Of a DNA stretch of 5,718 nt, positions 1 to 5,718 are shown one piece after another (the stretch's first letter is position 1; each line of letters opens with the position of its first letter). Below the pieces are notes generated by a model, which made no database searches, was not told the origin of the DNA, and saw only the letters and a list, made by a program, of their open reading frames with translations. Source of the DNA: Cloacimonetes bacterium UBA4175 (GTDB lineage Bacteria > Cloacimonadota > Cloacimonadia > Cloacimonadales > Cloacimonadaceae); the NCBI GenBank assembly GCA_002379855.1, contig DFUX01000072.1, forward strand, positions 1 through 5,718. Direction: 5' to 3'. The position numbers and the translations under genes are program-made.

Positions 1-13
1 CATGCCAATCTTA

Positions 14-47
14 TACGGATTGACGGATTTGACTGATTTACGGATTA
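14..47. repeat. Short tandem repeat, period about 9 nt
   Basis: Four consecutive degenerate units are visible: TACGGATT (14-21), GACGGATTT (22-30), GACTGATTT (31-39) and ACGGATTA (40-47). The array is non-coding in character and resembles the GACAGGATC units in the right flank (5409-5477) in unit length and in the GAC-nGGAT core. It lies directly before the left copy of the composite repeat, as the right array lies before the right copy. Function is unknown. Such low-copy intergenic arrays often mark recombination-prone spacers, but that is inference. Confidence 0.6.
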
Positions 48-50
48 CTA

Positions 51-190
51 TGGTAAAAGAAGAAGGCTTCCCCACCAGCCCCGAAACAAGCACCACAAGC
101 CACATTACCACGTCATCACGTGCAACAGGGTCTCCGATGGATCGGCAAGGATTCGTTGCTGTGGTATGGTTTGGACCCCGTTAACCAATC
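51..190 (+). repeat. Left, decayed copy of the composite repeat found at 5504-5678
   Basis: Ordered blocks match the right flank in the same orientation: TGGTAA (51-56), CCACC (72-76), the 11-mer CCCCGAAACAA (79-89), CACCA (91-95), ACCACGTCATC (107-117, 9 of 11 identical to the right copy) and TTAACCAATC (181-190, right copy has one extra C). Between GTCATC and the final CCCC the left copy has about 58 nt where the right copy has about 92, so it is shorter. Weak counterparts of the right-copy fold remain: a possible closing stem GGGTC (128-132) with GACCC (174-178), a small hairpin CCGA/TCGG (134-145), and a GGCAA...CGTTGC segment (144-159) resembling the third hairpin of the right copy. I read it as a degenerate or truncated relative. 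The spacing differences mean the alignment needs checking by computation. Confidence 0.5.
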
Positions 191-632
191 TTTTAAAAAT
201 TTGGCTTGACATCTTTTCGATATGTATGGATTTTTGTTACGTAAACTTAGGTAGCCCGTGGGAATTGGTTTTATCCCTTTCCTTTGCTTTCCAAAGACAC
301 CTTGAAAAAAGATTTTTTGGGATGGAGGAAACCGGGAGCCGCCCCGCGGCAGACAAATGCTGAAGAGAGAGAGAATATGAGATCTTGCTATGCTGCCGCT
401 GGCAGAATCTTTTCGCCCGCAGACAGATCGGGTCGCTCTCCATATGTACCCAAAACCGTCAATAAGCACACCAGTTTTACATTCACAAAATCATCCTTCA
501 AAATCGTTTTTTCTCCACGCCACGCCGCAGGTATCCAGATACGAAGTAACATCGCACATTACCTCAGACCGGCTGCCCCAGGCAAGGCCACGGGAAAAAA
601 GCTTAACCTCTCATCTTCAAAAGCAATCCAGG

Positions 633-647
633 GGCTGCAGCGCAGCC
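633..647. repeat. Small perfect GC-rich hairpin upstream of the CDS
   Basis: The arms GGCTGC (633-638) and GCAGCC (642-647) are perfectly complementary around the three-base loop AGC. There is no T-tract, so it is not an obvious terminator. Stem and loop size are similar to the short hairpins of the right-flank element (7 bp, 3-base loop), but the loop sequence differs. Further potential pairing AGCC (644-647) with GGCT (666-669) would compete with it. Confidence 0.4.
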
Positions 648-670
648 GGGAGGTCATTCTACCGGGCTGA

Positions 671-710
671 AATAACAGTCCCTGCCTAATAATCGAAACA
701 AGTTGTTATT
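671..710. promoter_or_regulatory. Inverted repeat just upstream of the ribosome-binding site
   Basis: AATAACA (671-677) is the exact reverse complement of TGTTATT (704-710), separated by 26 bases. Two G-T pairs could lengthen the stem to 9. The right arm ends 22 bases before the Shine-Dalgarno sequence of the large CDS, so this could be an operator dyad or a leader stem. A 7-base AT-rich inverted repeat with a long spacer also arises by chance, so the regulatory role is speculative. Confidence 0.25.
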
Positions 711-732
711 CTGAATAATGCTATACCTCTTC

Positions 733-738
733 AAGGAG
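733..738 (+). promoter_or_regulatory. Shine-Dalgarno site of the large CDS
   Basis: AAGGAG lies 7 bases before the ATG at 746, an ideal spacing. It fixes that ATG as the start; another ATG at 741 is in a different frame and too close to the site. Confidence 0.9.
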
Positions 739-745
739 AGATGTT

Positions 746-3700
746 ATGAAGAAATTATTATTACTGCTCTTAACCGCCTTGATAATGGGTGGTTTGTTTG
801 CGGCTCCGCTGAACGAGAGCTTTACCGGTACGGTTTTCCCGCCAGCGGGATGGACTGTACACAATGTTGACGGCGGTCAAGCCTGGGTTCGATATACCAA
901 CACCTATTATTCTGGTCCAGCCTCAGCGTCAATTAGGTACGATGACAGCGCCCACGATGACTGGTTGGTCACTCCCCGTTTAACCCCATCGGCAGCTAAC
1001 CATACTCTTAGCTTTTGGGCTTACTCAACATCATCGAGTTACCCTGAAACATTCAAAGTCTGGATATCCACAACAGGCAACGCGGTGATTGATTTTACCA
1101 CACAATTAGGTCCAGAAGTAACTGCCCCCAATACATGGACTCAGTATCAATATGATCTCTCCACGTATATTGGCTCAGAAGTATACGTAGCCGTTCAAGC
1201 CACTGGCGAAGATCAGCTACGTCTGGCGGTCGATGATTTCACTGGAGTGGACCTCTATCTATATCCCGAACCAAGCAACCACGTGACGGGTTTTGCCCCC
1301 ACGCCTGGCTACACAACTGTGAAGCTTGACTGGACAGGCTCCACCGGCACTCAGCAGCCCACAGGATACCTGATCCAGGCGATCAAAGTTGGCGCTGGTT
1401 CCTACGCCGCGGTCGCGGACGGAACTCCAGTTGCCGATGACTCCGACTGGTCAGACGGCAACGCCGCGGTCAATGTATCCCATGTGGTGGGTGACAACAC
1501 CTATACCTTCACGGGATTGTCCGAGGTCACTGCCTATGAATTCAAAATCTGGCCTTACTCCAACGATGGAACCGACATCGACTTCAAGGTTGACGCTCCC
1601 ATCCCTACGGTGAGTGCCACTACACTGGATCCCACCATTTCCGCGCCCTGGCTGGAAGACTTCGGCAGCACCGGCGCCACCTTCCCGCCCGCGAATTGGA
1701 CTCGCGGAACCGGACTGCTGGCGGATCCAACCGATATAATAACCGGTGATTACTGGGTTCAGGACAACTGGCTGAATGACACTACGGTGAGTCCAGTTAA
1801 CTGGTCTGCCCGGATGAACGTTTACGGTACCAACAGGGGAGGATGGCTGATCACTCCTCCCATCCAGATGCCGGGAACCGGTTATCAACTGGAACTGGAT
1901 ATCGGCCTAACTGACTGGAACAGCACCGATCCTATCACTTCTGACCCCAACGGCACCACTGGTGTGGACGACAAGTTCATTATCCTGATCGGTGACGGCG
2001 TGACATGGTCCCCTGCCAACATCCTGCGCCAATACGACAATGCCGGCTCTCCATATGTTTATAATGATATCTCTCACACCGGCAACCATCTGATCTTACC
2101 TCTGGATAGCTATACCGGCATCCAACATATCGCCTTCTACGCGGAATCGACCGTCGGCAACGCTGATAACGACTTCTTCGTGGACAACGTACAGATCTGC
2201 CAAACTCCCGCCTCCGCGGTCTTCACCATAGCTCCCGAACTCACAAGCTGGGATTTCGGTATGGTGCCTGCGGGTGCTTCCGCGGAAAAGGAATTTGCTG
2301 TCACCAATACCGGTTCCGGCACCCTGACTGTTTCCAGCATTACCCAAACCGGGACCAATCCCCCCTTCTCAATAGTTCCGACCTCAGCCCTGCCCTGGTC
2401 GCTGACCAACGCGGATCCCGCCAAAACCTTCAAGGTTGTGTTCTCGCCTCAGACCGCTGGAGGACCCTTCAGCACGGATGTGACAATCACCTACAACGAC
2501 GGGACACAGGCCACCTATACGATCAGCTTCACCGGTTCCGCCTACGCGCCTGCCACACTGCCCCTCACCGAGGGTTGGGAAAACGGACAGGGCACCTGGA
2601 TCTTTGTGAACGGGACCCAGACCAACGCCTGGTACATCGGCGCCGGCGATGCCACTTACGGACCCTATGAAGGAGACAACTTCGCCTACATTTCCAATGA
2701 CAATGGCAACACAGTTGCGTACACTACCAGTTCGGCATCTGTTACCCATATCTACAAAGATATCGCTTTCGACGCCAACTGCCTGGAATTCCCGCTTTCC
2801 TTCCAGTGGAGATGCAGAGGCGAAGGCACGGCCTGGGATAGGATGAGAGTGTATCTGGTCGATACCAGCGTCAACCCCGTTGCCGGAACAGAGCTGACAA
2901 GCGGACAGATTGGACTAACGAATTACAACGTGCAACCCGCTTGGACAGCTGAAACCATCACCCTGCCCGGCGAACTTTCAGGTACTGTAAAACGTCTGGT
3001 CTTCTCCTGGAGGAATGACAGCTCGAGTGGATCCAATCCTCCCATCAACCTGGACAACATCAGCCTGACCGCCGTTCCGGTCCCCTCCGGGCCGGTCGTG
3101 GCGCCCAACCTGGATTATCCGGCTGACAGGCAAACCGATCTGCCCAAGACTGGATTCTCCTTCCAGTTCAGTTGGAACATGGCCGGTAGCGAACCCGATA
3201 CCTACAACCTCTATCTGGCCAATCTGGCTGAGCTCGGCACGGGCTATAGCACGGACGACTTCTTTGCCGCTGCCATAGCCTATGAAGATATAAGCAGCCC
3301 CTACAATCCGCTCTTCACTTATGTTTACGGCGAAACCTACGTTTGGACAGTCGTCGGATTCAGCGCCGCGTATCCCGATGAAGTGTATCAGTGGCCACCC
3401 TACGAATTCACAATCGAGCCTGATCCCACCATCACCCTCCCCCACACCCAGAATTTCGGAACTGACGCCACTCCTGTCTGGCCACTCGGCTGGACCCAAA
3501 CCTACTCAGGCGGAGTGACCTCTGACCGCTGGACTGTCTCTGCCTCCACAAACGCCGGCGGAACAGTCAACGAGATGAAGTGCTCGTGGTACAACGCAAC
3601 CGGCGTCTCCCGCCTGATCACACCTCCCATCGATACCAACGGCATCCCCATGTTTACAGCCAGTTTCAACCAGTACTACAGCGACTTTGGAGCTGGAGTA

Positions 3701-5305
3701 ACGGCAAAACTGCAATACAGCCACGACCTTAACACCTGGTATGACACCGACTATGCAATTATCAGCGGCTCGGGAAGTATCGGCGCTTATGAGACCGTTA
3801 CCATTTCCGGCCTGAACGCTCCTGTCACCTACCTGGCTTGGGTTATGGATGGGAACCACTACCAGTTCAACTTCTGGTATGTGGACGACGTTTACCTGGC
3901 TGTTCCCTATAATCTGGATGCCAAGGCTGTATCCATCGATATGTATCAGGTGGTCGAGCCGCTTGCCTTCACCCCCATGGCCACAGTGGGCAACAACGGA
4001 ACCCAGACCATTTCCTTCAACGTGACCATAACCATCGGTGGCACCACCCTGCCTGCCCAGAGTGTAACCGCTCTGGCGCCGGGGGCTACCCAGCAGCTCA
4101 GCTTCGGCAGCTTCACGCCAGTGGCAAACACCTTCTACGATGTGACTGTCACCACCAACCTGGCAGGCGATGAAAACCCCGCAAACGATACCATAACCGG
4201 CCAGTTCGTCTGTATTGAACTGAACAAGACCGCCTATGGGGACGTGTGCTTTGATCCAGGTAATATTCTGGATGGCCCTGCCACCTTCAGCCTGCGGGAC
4301 CCCGGCACCATCACCGATCTGCCGGAACCAAATCCATTTACCAGATTCCTGGCTGGCGCTGATTGGATCGACGGCGGATGGTGGGGCGTTGAGAACTACA
4401 ACGAAAGTTATCCCACGAGTGGAAAGTGGTGGCAGATCGACACTACCACCGGCGCGGGAACTATCAACGGCGATGTCGGCCTCTACCTGAGCGGTGTTGC
4501 CTGGGACCCTGTCGCTGACGTTGTCTACGGTGTCAACGCTAACAGCCTCTACACCTTGGACAAGCTCACCGGCGCTCCTACCCTGATTGGCCAATTGACC
4601 TGGGGTGGCGCAGCTTTCAATGGCAGATTGGTCGATATAGCCTGGAACAACTATAACAGCACCCTCTACGCGCTTGATCTCGGCTACGACGCGGTGTTCA
4701 CCATCGATCCTGTAACCCTGGCCGTTACACCCTTGGGCTATACAGTCGGTTACGACCTCGAGTATGCCCAGGGCATGGCCTTCGACCAGGATACCGGATT
4801 TCTCTATCTGGCTGCCTCTACCGATGACGACGGCTTCCTCTTGTGGGTGAACACCAACCAGCCTGATGCTGATGGCTATATGGGTGAAACATACTATGTC
4901 GGCAGACTTCAAAGAGGCTGCGAGGTTGACGGATTTGTGATCCCTTATCCGCAACTGGCAATCCCTGACCTCACCATTGCCCTCGAGTCAGGCGTACCCA
5001 CCCTGAGCTGGAACTCCATTGTCGGCGCCACCGCTTACAATGTATATGGTTCCAACGATCCCTACGCGGATGATCCCTGGACCTTGCTTGCCGCCACTCC
5101 CAACACCACTTACGCGTACACTGGCAACGAACCCTATCACTTCTTCAAGGTCACTGCCTTTACCGGCTTAGCCACTGCGCGGACTCAGTTCTCTGGCCTC
5201 GACAGAGTGAGACAAGTGTTCCAGCCCACCAGGGTTCAGTATAACAGAGACATCCAACCACAAGCTACTGGAACAAGAGCCTCCAAGACCAAGCCTGTGA
5301 AGTAA
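746..5305 (+). CDS. Secreted multidomain choice-of-anchor-J surface protein
   Basis: A complete 1519-residue protein that I recognise by domain style only. Residues 1-20 are a Sec signal peptide (MKK, six leucines, cleavage near LFAA). Then: jelly-roll of choice-of-anchor-J/cleaved-adhesin type (about 22-170), FN3-like (174-292), J (298-485), HYDIN/choice-of-anchor-D-like Ig (497-602), a diverged J-like module (605-777), Ig/FN3-like (785-893), J (899-1054), CARDB-like (1055-1158), a probable beta-propeller-like stretch (1159-1404) and FN3-like (1405-1472). J hallmarks seen are FPPAGW (31-36), FPPANW (313-318), WLVTP (73-77), WLITPPI (367-373), RLITPPI (956-962) and closing strands such as VDNVQI (479-484) and VDDVYL (1046-1051). 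No catalytic motif is visible. A role in adhesion or binding of extracellular substrate is inferred. The 47-residue C-terminus is basic and shows no clear type IX sorting domain, membrane anchor or LPXTG. A good Shine-Dalgarno site before it and a terminator after it suggest a single-gene transcript. Confidence 0.93.
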   Translation: MKKLLLLLLTALIMGGLFAAPLNESFTGTVFPPAGWTVHNVDGGQAWVRYTNTYYSGPASASIRYDDSAHDDWLVTPRLTPSAANHTLSFWAYSTSSSYPETFKVWISTTGNAVIDFTTQLGPEVTAPNTWTQYQYDLSTYIGSEVYVAVQATGEDQLRLAVDDFTGVDLYLYPEPSNHVTGFAPTPGYTTVKLDWTGSTGTQQPTGYLIQAIKVGAGSYAAVADGTPVADDSDWSDGNAAVNVSHVVGDNTYTFTGLSEVTAYEFKIWPYSNDGTDIDFKVDAPIPTVSATTLDPTISAPWLEDFGSTGATFPPANWTRGTGLLADPTDIITGDYWVQDNWLNDTTVSPVNWSARMNVYGTNRGGWLITPPIQMPGTGYQLELDIGLTDWNSTDPITSDPNGTTGVDDKFIILIGDGVTWSPANILRQYDNAGSPYVYNDISHTGNHLILPLDSYTGIQHIAFYAESTVGNADNDFFVDNVQICQTPASAVFTIAPELTSWDFGMVPAGASAEKEFAVTNTGSGTLTVSSITQTGTNPPFSIVPTSALPWSLTNADPAKTFKVVFSPQTAGGPFSTDVTITYNDGTQATYTISFTGSAYAPATLPLTEGWENGQGTWIFVNGTQTNAWYIGAGDATYGPYEGDNFAYISNDNGNTVAYTTSSASVTHIYKDIAFDANCLEFPLSFQWRCRGEGTAWDRMRVYLVDTSVNPVAGTELTSGQIGLTNYNVQPAWTAETITLPGELSGTVKRLVFSWRNDSSSGSNPPINLDNISLTAVPVPSGPVVAPNLDYPADRQTDLPKTGFSFQFSWNMAGSEPDTYNLYLANLAELGTGYSTDDFFAAAIAYEDISSPYNPLFTYVYGETYVWTVVGFSAAYPDEVYQWPPYEFTIEPDPTITLPHTQNFGTDATPVWPLGWTQTYSGGVTSDRWTVSASTNAGGTVNEMKCSWYNATGVSRLITPPIDTNGIPMFTASFNQYYSDFGAGVTAKLQYSHDLNTWYDTDYAIISGSGSIGAYETVTISGLNAPVTYLAWVMDGNHYQFNFWYVDDVYLAVPYNLDAKAVSIDMYQVVEPLAFTPMATVGNNGTQTISFNVTITIGGTTLPAQSVTALAPGATQQLSFGSFTPVANTFYDVTVTTNLAGDENPANDTITGQFVCIELNKTAYGDVCFDPGNILDGPATFSLRDPGTITDLPEPNPFTRFLAGADWIDGGWWGVENYNESYPTSGKWWQIDTTTGAGTINGDVGLYLSGVAWDPVADVVYGVNANSLYTLDKLTGAPTLIGQLTWGGAAFNGRLVDIAWNNYNSTLYALDLGYDAVFTIDPVTLAVTPLGYTVGYDLEYAQGMAFDQDTGFLYLAASTDDDGFLLWVNTNQPDADGYMGETYYVGRLQRGCEVDGFVIPYPQLAIPDLTIALESGVPTLSWNSIVGATAYNVYGSNDPYADDPWTLLAATPNTTYAYTGNEPYHFFKVTAFTGLATARTQFSGLDRVRQVFQPTRVQYNRDIQPQATGTRASKTKPVK

Positions 5306-5319
5306 ACCCAATAAAACCC

Positions 5320-5337
5320 TGGCGGAACTATCCGCCA
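5320..5337 (+). other. Hairpin between stop codon and terminator
   Basis: TGGCGGA (5320-5326) and TCCGCCA (5331-5337) form a perfect 7-bp stem with loop ACTA, starting 15 bases after the stop codon. It has no T-tract of its own. It lies 8 bases before the terminator stem, so it may protect the mRNA 3' end or assist termination. Confidence 0.6.
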
Positions 5338-5345
5338 ACCAGCAT

Positions 5346-5373
5346 AAACCCCCGCAGCGCCGCGGGGGTTTTT
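5346..5373 (+). terminator. Intrinsic terminator of the large CDS
   Basis: AAACCCCCGC (5346-5355) pairs perfectly with GCGGGGGTTT (5362-5371) around the loop AGCGCC. The stem runs into five T residues (5369-5373), the standard layout of a Rho-independent terminator. It lies 41 bases after the stop codon of the only gene. The left arm begins with three A residues, so weak activity on the opposite strand is possible. Confidence 0.88.
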
Positions 5374-5395
5374 CGTTTGATCCTCTGTGCAAAAT

Positions 5396-5477
5396 ATAGA
5401 ACGCGGATGACAGGATCTTTGAAGGTGGAAAGGTGAGATAGAACGCGGATAACAGGATCGACAGGATCTGCAGGATA
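5396..5477. repeat. Direct repeat pair merging into a 9-nt tandem array
   Basis: Two 22-base direct repeats (5396-5417 and 5438-5459) differ at one position and begin 42 bases apart. Both contain GAACGCGGAT followed by (G/A)ACAGGATC. The second copy continues into further 9-base units, GACAGGATC (5460-5468) and TGCAGGATA (5469-5477). The unit resembles the GACGGATTT array at 14-47. It lies just after the terminator and before the structured composite repeat. No coding potential is visible. Confidence 0.75.
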
Positions 5478-5503
5478 TAGATTGAAATAGACCTTTGTTG
5501 AAA

Positions 5504-5522
5504 GGGTGGTAAGTGACCACCC
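5504..5522. repeat. Perfect hairpin opening the right composite repeat
   Basis: GGGTGGT (5504-5510) and ACCACCC (5516-5522) form a 7-bp stem with the five-base loop AAGTG. The right arm is followed by a C-run and TTACACCAA (5538-5546). The same pairing of C-run plus TTACACCAA follows the last stem of the larger element (5659-5676), which suggests this hairpin is the remnant of an adjacent related unit. No T-tract follows. Confidence 0.65.
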
Positions 5523-5678
5523 GACCCCCGAAACAAATTACACCAACACTACAAAACCGTGTCATCTTGAGGGGGGTGGCAAAGTCCGTTTGCCACAGAG
5601 ACCGGAGGTCTCTCCCAAACAGGCAACTCCGTTGCCTCTGCCGAACAGACTTCGGCAGCCCCCTGACTTACACCAATC
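5507..5678 (+). repeat. Right copy of the composite repeat shared by both flanks
   Basis: It contains TGGTAA (5507-5512), CCACC (5517-5521), CCCCGAAACAA (5526-5536), CACCA (5541-5545), ACCGTGTCATC (5556-5566) and TTACACCAATC (5668-5678), in the same order and orientation as at 51-190. The segment between GTCATC and the last C-run is the four-hairpin core, annotated separately. No open frame fits it. The matches are short but collinear, so common origin is more likely than chance. Copy number in the genome cannot be judged from one window. Confidence 0.55.
5570..5664. repeat. Four-hairpin, mirror-symmetrical element (candidate structured RNA or cruciform DNA)
   Basis: Closing stem: AGGGGG (5570-5575) with CCCCCT (5659-5664). 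Inside are four perfect hairpins. P1: GTGGCAAA/TTTGCCAC, 5576-5596, 8 bp, loop GTCCG. P2: AGAGACC/GGTCTCT, 5597-5613, 7 bp, loop GGA. P3: AGGCAAC/GTTGCCT, 5621-5637, 7 bp, loop TCC. P4: CTGCCGAA/TTCGGCAG, 5638-5658, 8 bp, loop CAGAC. All stems abut without spare bases except for a 7-base linker (CCCAAAC, 5614-5620) between P2 and P3. This gives a five-way junction with the order 8/7-linker-7/8. P3 and P4 read in reverse complement resemble P2 and P1. All pairs are Watson-Crick, so the fold works on either strand and the functional strand is undetermined. It is not a tRNA and matches no RNA family I recognise. Confidence 0.7.
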
Positions 5679-5718
5679 CGCCGTAATCTGCGCGAAACCG
5701 CCTGACCCGGGATCCAGT

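Larger units (their letters stand above)
191..745. other. Intergenic stretch without a supportable gene; leader of the downstream CDS at its right end
   Basis: Open frames here (for example + 284-670 and - 116-469) give proteins of low plausibility, with no recognisable domain and no convincing ribosome-binding site. They overlap each other on both strands, so I call no gene. Small perfect hairpins are present: GCCGC-CCC-GCGGC (338-350), CTGCC-GCT-GGCAG (393-405, followed by AATCTTTT) and GGCTGC-AGC-GCAGCC (633-647). None has the stem plus T-tract of a good terminator. A purine run lies at 362-374. TTGACA at 206-211 has no matching -10 box at usable spacing. The start of transcription for the downstream gene cannot be placed. 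A decayed gene too degenerate to read is not excluded. Confidence 0.55.

Noticed and set aside
206..234. TTGACA as a sigma-70 -35 box
   Set aside because: No TATAAT-like hexamer at 16-18 bases spacing, and it lies more than 500 bases from the only gene.
393..414. Hairpin CTGCC-GCT-GGCAG followed by AATCTTTT as a terminator
   Set aside because: The stem is only 5 bp, the T-tract is interrupted, and there is no gene upstream in the window for it to serve.
116..469. 117-residue open frame on the - strand
   Set aside because: It crosses the left composite repeat and gives no recognisable protein. It is best explained as chance.
284..670. 128-residue open frame on the + strand
   Set aside because: No credible ribosome-binding site, no recognisable domain, composition like translated non-coding DNA, and overlap with several other frames of similar quality.
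3506..4954. 482-residue open frame antisense to the large CDS
   Set aside because: It mirrors the strongly biased codons of the sense gene (few T/A third positions), which removes stops on the opposite strand. The sense frame has a signal peptide, domains, a Shine-Dalgarno site and a terminator.
5159..5305. Frameshift at the end of the CDS creating the basic tail
   Set aside because: The other two + frames hit stop codons within the tail (for example TAG at 5169 and TAA at 5240) and do not restore a recognisable domain, so no frameshift can be supported.
5168..5565. Overlapping - strand frames of 122 and 109 residues across the 3' flank
   Set aside because: They run through the terminator and the repeat arrays and show no protein-like features.
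5570..5664. tRNA, integron attC site or CRISPR array
   Set aside because: The stem lengths and five-way layout do not fit a tRNA cloverleaf, and there is no T-loop or acceptor end. No attC core-site pair could be placed. There are no regularly spaced identical repeats with unique spacers.

Overview
The window holds one complete gene, a 1519-residue secreted modular protein on the + strand (746-5305), between two non-coding flanks rich in repeats and hairpins. No other gene in the window can be supported.

The organism is most likely an uncultivated bacterium of the Fibrobacterota/Chlorobiota/Bacteroidota (FCB) superphylum. Candidatus Cloacimonadota is my best guess. This is inference from the style of the protein (several choice-of-anchor-J jelly-roll domains strung with Ig/FN3-like, HYDIN-like and CARDB-like domains behind a Sec signal peptide) and from tandem intergenic repeats of the type GACGGATTT / GACAGGATC. 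No marker gene is present to settle it.

Layout. 1-190: short tandem repeats followed by a decayed copy of a composite repeat. 191-745: about 550 bases with no supportable gene, a few short hairpins, an inverted repeat in the probable leader, and the ribosome-binding site. 746-5305: the surface or secreted protein gene. 5320-5373: two hairpins, the second a clear intrinsic terminator. 5396-5477: direct and tandem repeats. 5504-5678: a second, intact copy of the composite repeat. Its core (5570-5664) can fold into a closing stem holding four perfect hairpins in mirror-symmetrical order.

The most notable signal is this composite repeat. Short blocks of it (TGGTAA, CCACC, CCCCGAAACAA, GTCATC, TTA(C)ACCAATC) occur in the same order and orientation in both flanks, so the gene sits between two related elements. 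The right copy looks structurally preserved and the left copy decayed. Its function is unknown: it could be a mobile or REP-like repeat, a structured RNA, or a DNA cruciform site. The protein probably works outside the cell in adhesion or substrate contact, and the sequence gives no functional link between it and the repeats.
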